A DNA stretch of 64,000 nucleotides from JAAXHF01 sp965242605 (GCA_965242605.1 CBDESS010000003.1:431392-495391), one strand, 5' to 3'; numbered from the stretch's first letter, positions 34,850 through 43,488 are shown. Notes: generated from the sequence alone by a model not told the origin. Made by a program: numbers and translations.

Positions 34850-35322
34850 AACCGCCTCATGCTGGCCAACACCTGTGGGCACAACCGAGGCGGAGGGAAT
34901 CTGGAAATAGCGGCCCTCAAACGCACAGGCATCGTGGCTCCAGGCCCGCTCGATAATGGTCAGGGCTTCTTCAAAACGCTCCCGGCTCTCGTCCCTGACC
35001 ACGCCCAAGCCCTGAAATGAATGGCGATTGTGCCGCGCCCCACCCCCCCACTGCGAGTCGTCCGTTGCTGAGCAGATCGACGGTTGCGGCGTCTTCGGCG
35101 GTCCGCAGCAGGTGCTGCAAGGACAGCAGGGCCACGGCCAGCCTCAGGCGAATGCGCCGCGTCCGCTCGGCCAGGGCGGTGGCAACGATCAGGGGCGAGG
35201 GCATAATCGGAAACGGCCGGTTAAAATGCAACGTACTGGACCTGTTCCAGTGTCTCCTGATAGCGGCTGAGCTCGCTCTGGTCAGGGGCGCACGGCAATT
35301 GGTAAAAAAGACCGGATTTCAT
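34850..35322 (-). pseudogene. LLM-class flavin oxidoreductase remnant
   Basis: Three pieces in different frames. The N-terminus from 35322 (MKSGLFYQLPCAPDQSELSR) runs to QYVAF then stop. The middle reads HFNRPFPIMPSPLIVATALA and DAATVDLLSNGRLAVG. A later piece has RERFEEALTIIERAWS and FEGRYFQIP. At least two frameshifts and a deletion of roughly 20 residues (the ..WLAE.HF stretch) are needed. The C-terminal 150-200 residues of a normal enzyme are gone. Clear decay product. Confidence 0.7.
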
Positions 35323-35407
35323 GGGCCCGTCCTTATCTCGTGACAGGTCTCGTTCCGATGTACCCCTCTTGGCCAGCCCAAAACGACTGTGGTAATTGCC
35401 TCATACT

Positions 35408-36619
35408 ATGTCGGGAAAGAAAAACAAGGTGGAACGCCGTAAGAGCGCATCGGTAGCGGTCGGGCAAGCAGCCTCGCCCCTGGCAGCCGGCCCGCTGATG
35501 CTGACGCGCATCCTGGCCCTGCTGGGTCTGGGGATTGGTGTCTATCTGTCGGTCATGCACTATCAGGCCGAGGCCGAAGCTTTAGTGACGGCCCACTTTT
35601 GCCAGGCCGGGTCGGTCATTGACTGCACATCGGTACTCAACAGCGCCTATGCCACCTTGTTTGGGATGCCGGTGGCCCTGTGGGCAGCAGGAGCCTACCT
35701 CATTACCCTCGTCCTGGCCTTCAGGCCCCGGGTGGCCGCCCTGCTCTTTGTGTGTTCCTGGCTGTGTGTGTTTGGCCTGTACATGGCCGCGGTCTCGCTT
35801 TTCCAGCTCCAGGCGGTGTGCCTGTTTTGCACTGCGCTGTATCTGGTCAATATCGGCCTGTTTGTCAGCGCGATCAGGCTGGCGCACTCCTGGCCCGACT
35901 TCGAACCGGGCCAGTTTGCCTTTGGCCTGCTCGGCTGCGTCGTCTTGGCCGTGGGGATTGGCTGGTGGCAAAACTTGCAGGCTCAGGTCCGTCTCACGCC
36001 GCTCGATTTCAGGGCACCGAGCGTAGAGCGCATGGACAGGAGTTTTATCCGCTTTTACCATGAACAACGAGAGGTGGCGGTCCAAAACCAGGAACGCTAC
36101 GTCAAGGGCGAGCCGGACGCGCCGCTGCGCATTACCGAGTTTGTCGATTTCCGGTGTCCCAGCTGCGCCCTGGCCCATGACTACCTGACCTATCTGCGCG
36201 CGACCAACAAGGGCGCGGTCCGGGTGGTCTTTCACCACTACCCGCTTGACCAGGCCTGTAACCCGCTTGACCACCAGGTCCATCCCTCGTCCTGCGCCGC
36301 CGCCATTGCCTCAGAATGCGCCGGCGAACAAGACGCATTCTGGGACTATGCCGACCGCCTGTTCGCCGACCAGAAACGCTTCAGCCGCGCCGACCTGGTC
36401 GCTTACGCCGAGGCGCTGGAGCTTGACCTTGAGCGCTTCGAGTCCTGCCTCCAAGACACACGCATAGCAGACAGGGTGCGCCAGGATGTTGAAGAAGGCC
36501 GACGGCTTGCAATCAGTGCCACCCCGACCCTGATCATCAACGGACGGGTGATCGAGGGTCTGCCCCCGCCCCAAAAACTGGCCACCCTGGTGACAATGGA
36601 GCGCCAGAAGAGCCGCTAG
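35408..36619 (+). CDS. VKOR-DsbA fusion, oxidative protein folding
   Basis: 403 residues. Residues about 30-200: a vitamin K epoxide reductase-type membrane domain with four or five helices, the loop Cys pair in FCQAGSVIDCTSV, and the quinone-side CLFC in AVCLFCTALYL. Residues about 215-400: a thioredoxin/DsbA domain with FVDFRCPSCALAHDY, HHYPLDQ and the cis-Pro loop SATPTLIINGR. VKOR passes electrons from DsbA to quinone, replacing DsbB. The fusion and the separate DsbA-like protein upstream would form a complete disulfide-forming system. Start chosen at MSGKKNKVERRKS. Confidence 0.9.
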   Translation: MSGKKNKVERRKSASVAVGQAASPLAAGPLMLTRILALLGLGIGVYLSVMHYQAEAEALVTAHFCQAGSVIDCTSVLNSAYATLFGMPVALWAAGAYLITLVLAFRPRVAALLFVCSWLCVFGLYMAAVSLFQLQAVCLFCTALYLVNIGLFVSAIRLAHSWPDFEPGQFAFGLLGCVVLAVGIGWWQNLQAQVRLTPLDFRAPSVERMDRSFIRFYHEQREVAVQNQERYVKGEPDAPLRITEFVDFRCPSCALAHDYLTYLRATNKGAVRVVFHHYPLDQACNPLDHQVHPSSCAAAIASECAGEQDAFWDYADRLFADQKRFSRADLVAYAEALELDLERFESCLQDTRIADRVRQDVEEGRRLAISATPTLIINGRVIEGLPPPQKLATLVTMERQKSR

Positions 36620-36668
36620 GTCGGCTGAGCCGAAGGCGTGACCCGACTCGCGCCGAGGTTTTCTTCTT

Positions 36669-38105
36669 CTAATGCAGGAACACCTGGCTGAGGATATAGA
36701 TCACCAAGCCGACCAAGCCGCCGACCAGCGTGCCGTTGATCCGAATGAATTGCAGGTCTCTGCCGATCCGCAGCTCAATCCGGTCCGAGGTCTGCCGAGC
36801 GTCCCAGCCGGCGACCGTCCTGCTGATCCCGCTGCTCAGGCCGTCCCGGTAGCGGTCTACCAGGGTCGGGATAGCGGCCTTCAGGCGCTCATTGACCCGC
36901 CCGGCAAACGCATCCTCTGCCAACATGTCGCCGAGCCGGCCGAGCAGGGTGACGATGTTCCGGGCCAGTGGCGGGTCCGCATCCTGTGTCTCCGTAAGAC
37001 TCTGAATCAGGCGGTTTTTCAGGCCCTCAAGCAGAGCGGATAGCGCCCCGCTGACCTCAGGGGCGTTCAAAAACTTCTGCTTAGAGGCTTCAATTCTCCC
37101 CCTCATGTCGGCATCGTAGGCACACTCCCAGGCCAGCCTCTTGATGCGGTCATCAAACTCCTGGCGGGCTTTTGGATCGGTATGCATTGCATTGAGCATC
37201 TCCCCCAGCGCCTCCGACAGCCGGTCAAAGACCTTCCCGGCTATGGTTTTCGTCCCAAACGTCGCTCCTTCTTTCACTGCCTGGCGGAGACGCGGGCGGT
37301 TTTGGTCAAAATACTCGTGCCCAAACTCAATCAGCTTGTCGAGCAAGACCTTGCTGTGGTCGTCAATGACGAGCCGATTGAGGAGGCCGGCAATGAGCGT
37401 ACTGACCTCTGTCCGCTCAAGCGCGCCACGGAAGGTGCGGCTGATGAAGGACTCCAATTCACCGTCGTCAGTATCAACAACGGCCCGCAGGCCACGGCAC
37501 AGGGTGAGGCTCAGCTCCCGGGCGTGGCGTTCATCCTTGAGCCAGCCGCCCAGCTCGCCGGCCAGGTCAAGGCCTTCGAGACGCCGCTCAACATTGTGCC
37601 GGGTCAGAAAGTTATTGTTGATAAAAGCCGCCAGGCTGCGGCCAATATCGTCCTTGCGCTCTTGCACAATGTTGGTGTGGGGGATGGGCAGGCCGAGGGG
37701 GTGGCGGAACAGCGCAGTCACCGCAAACCAGTCGGCCAGCGCACCGACCATCGCCGCTTCGGCAAAGGCCCGGACATAGCCCAGCCAGGGATACTCGGCC
37801 AAGCCGGCACTGCACGCGACAAAGACAACCGCCATCAGCGCCAGCAGACCCAGGGCCAGCCGACGCATACGGGTGAGGCCACGCTTGCGACGGTGGCTGT
37901 CTTCAACCGTCTGCCGGTCGGCAGTGATACCCAGCTCGGGCCAGGCGTATTGCTCAGGCCCCGGTGTTTCCACCTTGACGAGCGCACTCTCAGCAACGCC
38001 CTTGAACTGCGGAAAATCTTCATAGGGCAGCAGCCCGGTCCACTCTCCATCTTCATCGCGTACCCACACCCCATCCCTGGAGCTGGCAACCTCAAGCCTC
38101 GCCAT
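36669..38105 (-). CDS. DUF445 family membrane protein
   Basis: 478 residues. An N-terminal 75-residue extension without membrane helices is followed by a hydrophobic helix (LALGLLALMAVVFVACSAGL) and the DUF445 core: FAEAAMVGALADWFAVTALFRHPLGLPIPHTNIV, the helical middle, and a C-terminal anchor (TLVGGLVGLVIYILSQVFLH). DUF445 proteins are inner-membrane proteins of uncertain function. The extension starting MARLEVASSRDGVWVRDEDGEW is unusual and may be a small separate fold. Confidence 0.83.
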   Translation of the reverse strand: MARLEVASSRDGVWVRDEDGEWTGLLPYEDFPQFKGVAESALVKVETPGPEQYAWPELGITADRQTVEDSHRRKRGLTRMRRLALGLLALMAVVFVACSAGLAEYPWLGYVRAFAEAAMVGALADWFAVTALFRHPLGLPIPHTNIVQERKDDIGRSLAAFINNNFLTRHNVERRLEGLDLAGELGGWLKDERHARELSLTLCRGLRAVVDTDDGELESFISRTFRGALERTEVSTLIAGLLNRLVIDDHSKVLLDKLIEFGHEYFDQNRPRLRQAVKEGATFGTKTIAGKVFDRLSEALGEMLNAMHTDPKARQEFDDRIKRLAWECAYDADMRGRIEASKQKFLNAPEVSGALSALLEGLKNRLIQSLTETQDADPPLARNIVTLLGRLGDMLAEDAFAGRVNERLKAAIPTLVDRYRDGLSSGISRTVAGWDARQTSDRIELRIGRDLQFIRINGTLVGGLVGLVIYILSQVFLH

Positions 38106-38289
38106 ATCTCTTTTCCCCCTCCGCCTGGCCATGCATCCCGGCCTGACGGATCAAGACGGGACGCGCCACGCTGGCCGAACCGGGGCTTTGAGCGCCCGCC
38201 ACACGACTTCCACCAACAGCGGACATCTTCACTTGTCCTGCGCAACCGCTGAGGGCGAGCAACGTCCCGACTAACAGCAGTATGCCCAA
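38092..38289 (-). CDS. Small putative lipoprotein
   Basis: 65 residues beginning with a hydrophobic stretch and a lipobox (LLLVGTLLALSGCAG), so the mature N-terminal Cys would be lipidated. The remainder is short and low in complexity. It needs a TTG start; AAGGA is about 9 bases upstream. Overlaps the start of the DUF445 gene by 14 bases. Plausible but not certain. Confidence 0.4.
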   Translation of the reverse strand: MGILLLVGTLLALSGCAGQVKMSAVGGSRVAGAQSPGSASVARPVLIRQAGMHGQAEGEKRYGEA

Positions 38290-38525
38290 TTTCTCAGGTC
38301 CTTTGCCTTGCCCCCTCGAGATCGTTCGTCTGTGGCCCGCTCAGGCGGTCGTTTTTCTGCTCTGTCAGTCGTTTTTTCAGGCGTCTTAGTATCTCGGCGA
38401 AACTCTGCGAATACCGGGCTCCCCGCGAGGAGCTTCGCTGCCAGTCGTTTTTTCAGGCGTCTTAGTATCTCGGCATTTTGTCTCGAGATCCTGGCCAGTT
38501 GTCTTTTCATCCGTTGCATACCCAT
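38271..38525 (-). CDS. Short basic helical ORF carrying a duplicated segment
   Basis: 84 residues beginning MGMQRMKRQLARISRQNAEI, strongly helical and basic at first, then hydrophilic. The 33-bp direct repeat inside the gene would encode ILRRLKKRL twice, but the 76-bp offset shifts the second copy out of frame. So the downstream part of the current frame (from about FAEFRRDTKTPEK) is probably not the original sequence. Overlaps the lipoprotein-like frame. Function unknown; it may be a broken small gene. Confidence 0.35.
   Translation of the reverse strand: MGMQRMKRQLARISRQNAEILRRLKKRLAAKLLAGSPVFAEFRRDTKTPEKTTDRAEKRPPERATDERSRGGKAKDLRNWAYCC
38366..38474. repeat. Direct repeat pair, 33 bp, 76 bp apart
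   Basis: Two identical 33-base copies occupy 38366-38398 and 38442-38474; both begin CAGTCGTTTTTTCAGG and end TATCTCGGC. A third, partial and diverged relative (CGGTCGTTTTTCTGC) lies just before the first. The pattern is that of a local duplication, not an insertion sequence: there are no flanking inverted ends and no transposase. Confidence 0.8.
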
Positions 38526-38657
38526 TGTCAGCCTCCTTTCACCCGGCCGTGTCCGCGGCCGGGCGGTGTGGGTTTATCCCTGTCCGCCTCCTTCTGTATG
38601 ATAGCATGACAGCGGCCTTCAGCGTAGCAATGTTCGCGCCGCAGCCCCACAGCGCGC

Positions 38658-38686
38658 TTGACGCGAAGTCCGAGACCTGTCACAAT
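38658..38686 (+). promoter_or_regulatory. Probable trp promoter
   Basis: TTGACG (38658-38663) and CACAAT (38681-38686) are separated by exactly 17 bases. Predicted transcription starts at about 38692-38694, essentially at the GTG of the leader peptide. That would make the leader nearly or fully leaderless, as described for trpL of Sinorhizobium. Confidence 0.55.
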
Positions 38687-38693
38687 CCGGGGC

Positions 38694-38744
38694 GTGCATA
38701 TACCGCGTTCTCTTGACCGACAGAACTGGTGGTGGCTGCCTTAG
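38694..38744 (+). CDS. trpL: trp operon leader peptide (attenuator, three tandem Trp)
   Basis: A 16-residue frame, MHIPRSLDRQNWWWLP, with GTG start and TAG stop. Three consecutive Trp codons sit just before the stop, the signature of ribosome-mediated attenuation. It lies about 150 bases before the fused anthranilate synthase gene and directly precedes two terminator hairpins. No strong Shine-Dalgarno is present; the promoter placement suggests leaderless translation. When Trp-tRNA is scarce the ribosome would stall on the Trp codons and free 38746-38752 (AGGTGGC) to pair with 38782-38788 (GCCGCCT), blocking the first terminator. Confidence 0.8.
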   Translation: MHIPRSLDRQNWWWLP

Positions 38745-38780
38745 CAGGTGGCCCGCCCTTGTCGTCTTGTCCATACACGG

Positions 38781-38815
38781 AGCCGCCTTGACCCAGAGAG
38801 GCGGCTTTTCTTTTT
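38781..38815 (+). terminator. Attenuator terminator 1 of trpEG
   Basis: Perfect 8-bp stem AGCCGCCT / AGGCGGCT (38781-38788 with 38799-38806), a 10-base loop, then a T-rich run (TTTCTTTTTC). The 5' arm can alternatively pair with AGGTGGC at 38746-38752 with one G-U, giving the antiterminator. Confidence 0.85.
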
Positions 38816-38816
38816 C

Positions 38817-38855
38817 AAAGACCGTCGCCCCGGGGTTGGGTGACGGTCTTTTCTT
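38817..38855 (+). terminator. Second hairpin terminator of the trp leader
   Basis: Stem AAAGACCGTC / GACGGTCTTT (38817-38826 with 38842-38851), further closed by CCC/GGG, followed by TTCTT. Tandem with terminator 1 and before the trpEG start, so a transcript that escapes the first hairpin meets a second. It is not obviously controlled by the leader peptide. Confidence 0.7.
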
Positions 38856-38894
38856 GGGCCAAACCCGGGTATCAGGACGAAGGAGGAAAGATTC

Positions 38895-41060
38895 ATGGCC
38901 GATACAGCCCCCATCCCCGGCGTACACCCCTACCGCACCCGGGGCGGGATTGCCATTCGTCGCAGTATTGACAGCATCCCGCTTCAGGACGCTATTGAGC
39001 CGATCGTTGACGGCCTCGATAGTCAGCGCGGCGTACTCCTGGCCTCAAGCTATGAGTATCCGGGCCGCTACACGCGCTGGGACATCGGCTTTGTGAACCC
39101 GCCCCTGGCCCTGAGCTGCCGGCAACGGGACTTTCGGCTGTCGGCCCTCAACGAACGTGGCCAAGTGCTCCTGCCGGCGCTCACCCGGGCGCTGGAAGCC
39201 CTGCCGGCGTTCGACTCGTCCGAGCGCGGCGAACGCCACCTCGCGGGCACGGTTCGGCCGGCCGCGGGCCGTTTTGCCGAAGAGCAGCGCAGCAAACAGT
39301 CGTCGGTCTTTTCGCTGCTGCGCGCGCTCATTGCGCTGTTTGCCTCGGATGAGGACAGCCGACTCGGGCTGTACGGCGCTTTTGGCTATGATCTGGCCTT
39401 CCAGTTTGAGCCCCTGCGCCTGCGTCTCCCCCGCCCCGAGGATCAGCGCGACCTGGTGGTGTACATTCCCGATGAAGTCATCGTGATTGACCACCAACGC
39501 GAACAAGCCCTGCGCTATCGCTACGATTTCGCGTGTGACGGGCACTCCACCGCCAAGCTGCCACGGGTCGGGACGAGCCAGCCCTACCAGGCGACCGCCA
39601 CCGCCGCCCGGGCCTGCGATCATCAACCGGGCGAATACGCCGAGGGCGTTCGGCTGGCCCGCGAGGCGTTTCAGCGTGGCGACCTGTTTGAGGTCGTGCC
39701 GGGCCAGACCTTTTTTGAGGTCTGCCCTACCCCGCCCTCAGAACTGTTTCGGCGTCTGCGCGAACGCAACCCTTCTCCGTATGGGTTTCTGATCAATCTC
39801 GGCCAAGCCGAGTATCTGGTCGGTGCCTCCCCGGAAATGTACGTCCGGGTCGAGGGCGACCGGGTGGAGACCTGCCCGATTTCCGGCACAATTGCGCGTG
39901 GCCGGGACCCGCTCGGCGATGCCAGCCAAATCCTGCGCCTGCTCAACTCGCGCAAAGATGAGTCCGAGCTGACCATGTGTACGGATATAGACCGCAACGA
40001 CAAGTCCCGCATCTGTCAGCCGGGCAGCGTGCGGGTGATTGGCCGGCGACAGATCGAGATGTACTCGCGCTTGATCCACACCGTCGATCATGTTGAGGGC
40101 CGGCTGCGGCCCGAGTTTGACGCCCTGGACGCATTTTTGGCCCACACCTGGGCGGTAACAGTCACCGGCGCGCCAAAAGCGTGGGCCATGCAGTTTATTG
40201 AGGATCACGAAAAGTCTCCCCGCGCCTGGTACGGCGGGGCCATCGGCCTGCTGGGCTTCAGTGGCACGATGAACACGGGGCTGACCCTGCGCACGATTCG
40301 GCTCAAAGACGGCAGGGCCGAGGTCCGGGCCGGTGCCACCCTGCTGTACGACTCCGACCCGGACGACGAGGAGCGCGAAACCCACATCAAAGCCTCGGCC
40401 TTCCTCGATGCTATTCGTCGCCCGCGTGAGAGCTGCGGCGATCGACCGCCGGAGGGCGGCAGACCGGGCCGGGGCAAACGGATTCTGCTGGTTGACCATC
40501 AGGACTCCTTTGTGCATACCCTGGCCAACTATCTGCGTCAGACCGGGGCCGAGGTCCTGACCCTGCGGGCCGGTTTTCCCCACCACGAGTTTGACGCCCA
40601 GCGGCCCGACCTCGTCGTCCTGTCGCCCGGGCCGGGCCGACCGTCAGATTTTGATGTTTCCGGCACCCTGGCGGCCAGCCTTGAGCGCCGGCTGCCCGTT
40701 TTTGGCGTGTGTCTGGGTCTGCAGGGTATTGTTGAGCACTTTGGCGGCGAACTGTCGGTGTTGCCCTACCCGATGCACGGCAAAGCCTCGTCGGTCCGGG
40801 TCCTGGGCGGGCGGATTTTTGAGGGGCTGCCGCGTGAGCTGACGGCCGGTCGCTATCATTCGCTGTTCGCCCGCAAAGACCGGCTTCCGTCCCAACTCTG
40901 CATCACCGCGGAGAGCGATGACGGCGTGGTCATGGCGGTTGAGCATAGCGAACTGCCGATTGCCGCGGTGCAGTTTCATCCCGAGTCCATTCTGACCCTG
41001 GATGAAGACTACGGCCTGCGCCTCATCCATAATGTGGTTGCCAGCCTGGGCATCGGCTAG
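38895..41060 (+). CDS. trpEG: Fused anthranilate synthase, components I and II
   Basis: 721 residues. The TrpE part (about 1-510) has FEVVPGQTFFEV, GASPEMYVRVEGDRVETCPI SGTIARG, the conserved DIDRNDKSRIC and GAIGLLGFSGTMNTGLTLRT. It is joined by a short linker to the glutamine amidotransferase TrpG (about 525-721) with ILLVDHQDSFVHTL, LSPGPGRPSDF, the Cys nucleophile in GVCLGLQG and the His-Glu pair in QFHPESI. It converts chorismate and glutamine to anthranilate. AGGAGG lies 8 bases before the ATG. Fused trpE(G) controlled by a Trp-rich leader is known from rhizobia. Confidence 0.95.
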   Translation: MADTAPIPGVHPYRTRGGIAIRRSIDSIPLQDAIEPIVDGLDSQRGVLLASSYEYPGRYTRWDIGFVNPPLALSCRQRDFRLSALNERGQVLLPALTRALEALPAFDSSERGERHLAGTVRPAAGRFAEEQRSKQSSVFSLLRALIALFASDEDSRLGLYGAFGYDLAFQFEPLRLRLPRPEDQRDLVVYIPDEVIVIDHQREQALRYRYDFACDGHSTAKLPRVGTSQPYQATATAARACDHQPGEYAEGVRLAREAFQRGDLFEVVPGQTFFEVCPTPPSELFRRLRERNPSPYGFLINLGQAEYLVGASPEMYVRVEGDRVETCPISGTIARGRDPLGDASQILRLLNSRKDESELTMCTDIDRNDKSRICQPGSVRVIGRRQIEMYSRLIHTVDHVEGRLRPEFDALDAFLAHTWAVTVTGAPKAWAMQFIEDHEKSPRAWYGGAIGLLGFSGTMNTGLTLRTIRLKDGRAEVRAGATLLYDSDPDDEERETHIKASAFLDAIRRPRESCGDRPPEGGRPGRGKRILLVDHQDSFVHTLANYLRQTGAEVLTLRAGFPHHEFDAQRPDLVVLSPGPGRPSDFDVSGTLAASLERRLPVFGVCLGLQGIVEHFGGELSVLPYPMHGKASSVRVLGGRIFEGLPRELTAGRYHSLFARKDRLPSQLCITAESDDGVVMAVEHSELPIAAVQFHPESILTLDEDYGLRLIHNVVASLGIG

Positions 41061-41091
41061 GCCCTCCGCCCGCGGACGGGGCAACCCCGGC

Positions 41092-42360
41092 TCACTCCAG
41101 GCGGGTCACCTGGCTGCACGCGGCCACCCCTGTGACTGCGACGACCGTCAGCCCAGCGGCACACGCGCAGCTCTGCAGCGGCCCCAGCCAATTGACCGTC
41201 AGCCCGGCCAGGGGTGCCCCAATCAGGCCGGTCGTACCCATAAAGCCCAGGGTGTAGACCGACAGGACCCGGGCCCGGTGCGAAGGCCGGGCCTGTTCCT
41301 GAAAAACCGTCCGGCCAGCGCTCATAAAAACAGACCCGCTCGTTCCCCATGCCCCAACCATCAGCCAAGCTCCCCAGAAGGGCAGCCCGAGCGACAGGCT
41401 GCCGACACAGCACGCCCCGGCGAGCAGCGCCACGACCTGGGCCAGCCCCTTGCGCCGCATCCCGCCGTACCACAGGACGGCCCCCGCACCAAAGATCGTG
41501 CCCAGCGGAAAGGCCATGTTGAGCGCGGCGAGCTGGGCGACATCACCGCCGTAATAGTCGCGGACCAGCAGCGGCAGGACGACAAGATAGGGGCCGATAA
41601 AGCCGACCCCGACCACCATCACCAGCAGCAGCGAGGGCCGCAGCAGCGCCGAGCCAAGGACCTCCTGCACACCGGCGGCCAACTCGCCGAGGCCGGCGCG
41701 CAGCGGCCCGCTCGTGCCGGACAGCCGCGGGGGCGGCAGTTTGCGCAGGGTGGGCGCGCCGGCCAGCAGCACCAACGCGTGCATGGCCAGCGCCGGGACA
41801 ATGCCCAGCCAGCGGGCGCTGCCGGCCAGAAAAGCCCCCAGCGCCTGCGAGAGCCATTGCGTCAGCGTCATGCCGGCGACCGCCCGCAGCATATTCGCCC
41901 CGGCAACGTCTGACAGCAGGGCGTCACGCGCTGGCATGGCAAACGCCTGCACTGTGCCGACACACAGGGCGTAGCCAATCAGCAGGCTCATCGACAGCCA
42001 GCCCTTGGCCACAACGGCCACCAGACAGCCGGACAGGCCGGCGGCCACAAGGTGGAGCACAATGAGCAGCCCGCGGCGGTCCAGGCGGTCGGCCACCATC
42101 CCGCCGAGCAGCACTAGCACAATCGACGGCAGCATGAGCGCGCTCTGGGCAACCCCGACCCACTCGGCATCGGCCTGCAAGACACCGACAACCAGCCAGG
42201 AGAACAGCACGCCCTGCATGCCAAAGGCGGTAAACCAGGAGCCGAGGCCGATCACAAACCACAGATAAAAGGCCGGCTGGCTCTCGACCGAGCGGTCGGC
42301 CGGGGCGTATGCATCCGCGGCAAAGCCGGCCGGAGGACCGGGCGAGGGCAGGTGTGGCAT
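41092..42360 (-). CDS. MFS transporter (multidrug/siderophore exporter type)
   Basis: 422 residues, twelve predicted helices. The A-motif loop between TM2 and TM3 reads GGMVADRLDRRGLLIV; the ALMLPSIVLVLLGG and GTVQAFAMPARDALLSDV segments resemble the DHA3 (EntS-like) branch. An inner-membrane proton-driven exporter or importer; substrate unknown. It begins 9 bases after the enoyl-CoA hydratase stop in the same direction, suggesting one transcript with the CoA genes upstream. Confidence 0.85.
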   Translation of the reverse strand: MPHLPSPGPPAGFAADAYAPADRSVESQPAFYLWFVIGLGSWFTAFGMQGVLFSWLVVGVLQADAEWVGVAQSALMLPSIVLVLLGGMVADRLDRRGLLIVLHLVAAGLSGCLVAVVAKGWLSMSLLIGYALCVGTVQAFAMPARDALLSDVAGANMLRAVAGMTLTQWLSQALGAFLAGSARWLGIVPALAMHALVLLAGAPTLRKLPPPRLSGTSGPLRAGLGELAAGVQEVLGSALLRPSLLLVMVVGVGFIGPYLVVLPLLVRDYYGGDVAQLAALNMAFPLGTIFGAGAVLWYGGMRRKGLAQVVALLAGACCVGSLSLGLPFWGAWLMVGAWGTSGSVFMSAGRTVFQEQARPSHRARVLSVYTLGFMGTTGLIGAPLAGLTVNWLGPLQSCACAAGLTVVAVTGVAACSQVTRLE

Positions 42361-42368
42361 AGGGCGGC

Positions 42369-43154
42369 CTAGTGCTCTTCGTACCACTGGATTGCGCCGC
42401 GCAAGCCGCGCTCTTTTCTGACCCGCCGAACCTCGTCATTGCCCGAGCCAAAGTGAAAAATGGCGTCGTACTCGGCCCCGGCCAGTGCCGCAGTCCGAAA
42501 GCCCTGGAGGTCCATCGCCCGATTGATGGCCAGTTTTTCCAGCCGCAGCTTTTCTGCCGGCACCTTGGCTATCCGCCGGGCGTACTGACAGGTTTCGGCC
42601 TCTAAGGTCTCGGCCGGAAAGGTCCGGGTGGCAAACCCCATCGCCCCGGCCTCTTTGCCGCTGAGCTGGCTGCCCGGCAAAAACGCCATATACTTGGTCC
42701 GGTGCGGTCCGACCAGCCAGTTCCACATTGAACTCACAAAGCCGGCCCCGGCCGGCAGCGACGGAAAGCCGAGCCGGGCGGTATCGGCCATGAAGATCAC
42801 ATCCGAGCAGGCGCAGAGCTGACTCGCCCCGGCCAGGCAGTAGCCGTGGACCCTGGCAATCACCGGCTTGGGCAGCTCGCGCAGGCTGAGCCAGCGTTCG
42901 AGCATCTTTTGCAGCGCGGTCCGGTCGGCATCAACCGTTTTTGCCCCCCCGCCGCCGGCCAAGTCATAGCCGGCCGAAAATGCCCGGCCAGCGCCCCGAA
43001 TGATGAGAACCTTGATGTCTTCATCGGTGCCAACCGCGGCGATTGCCTCAGAAAACTCGTCTAACAGCGCCGGGTTCATCGCGTTCAGCTTCTCGGGCCG
43101 GTTGAGCGTCAGCGTCCCGACCCGGTCCTGTTTGTCCAAGAGTATCAGTTCCAT
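42369..43154 (-). CDS. Enoyl-CoA hydratase/isomerase family protein
   Basis: 261 residues of crotonase fold: VGTLTLNRPEKLNAMNPALLDEF, the oxyanion-hole segment GAGRAFSAGYDL, and VHGYCLAGASQLCACSDVIFMADTARLGFPSLPAGAGF. The second oxyanion residue and the catalytic position (A/G-rich PSLPAGAGF) are compatible with hydratase or isomerase activity. CAGGAGGGG precedes the ATG. Functions with the thiolase at 43502 in acyl-CoA turnover. Confidence 0.88.
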   Translation of the reverse strand: MELILLDKQDRVGTLTLNRPEKLNAMNPALLDEFSEAIAAVGTDEDIKVLIIRGAGRAFSAGYDLAGGGGAKTVDADRTALQKMLERWLSLRELPKPVIARVHGYCLAGASQLCACSDVIFMADTARLGFPSLPAGAGFVSSMWNWLVGPHRTKYMAFLPGSQLSGKEAGAMGFATRTFPAETLEAETCQYARRIAKVPAEKLRLEKLAINRAMDLQGFRTAALAGAEYDAIFHFGSGNDEVRRVRKERGLRGAIQWYEEH

Positions 43155-43488
43155 ACACCCCTCCTGTGCAGACCGAGCTTTTGCAAACCGGGATTCTTCC
43201 CGGCCCCGTCTCCATCCTCACCCCGTCCAGCGCGCACAACCCCCTCACTCTTCCCGCTCCGGCCACCAGCTCTTCGCGCATCTGGCCGATGGTTTTCCGC
43301 ACAACGGCCAAGTCCGGGCAGCGGCTGAGCCAGGCCGGCCGGATGACCGCGCTGAACAGGCGGTTGCGCAGGATATGCTGGAGCATAAAGGCCTGCCCGC
43401 GCCCGGGCGTCAGCGGCTCAACCAACCACGCGATGTGGAGGGCGATTGCAAGGGCAGGTTCGCAGATTTCGTCAACAATCGCAGGCAC
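43048..43488 (-). CDS. Hypothetical protein between thiolase and enoyl-CoA hydratase
   Basis: Up to 146 residues from a GTG with GAGGA 7 bases upstream, 13 bases after the thiolase stop. The first 80 residues (IVDEICEPALAIALHIAWLV, LQHILRNRLFSAVIRPAWLS) look like a genuine helical protein. The last third overlaps the start of the hydratase gene by 107 bases and looks less protein-like, so the gene may be frameshifted near its end. No family recognised. Confidence 0.4.
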   Translation of the reverse strand: MPAIVDEICEPALAIALHIAWLVEPLTPGRGQAFMLQHILRNRLFSAVIRPAWLSRCPDLAVVRKTIGQMREELVAGAGRVRGLCALDGVRMETGPGRIPVCKSSVCTGGVYGTDTLGQTGPGRDADAQPAREAERDEPGAVRRVF

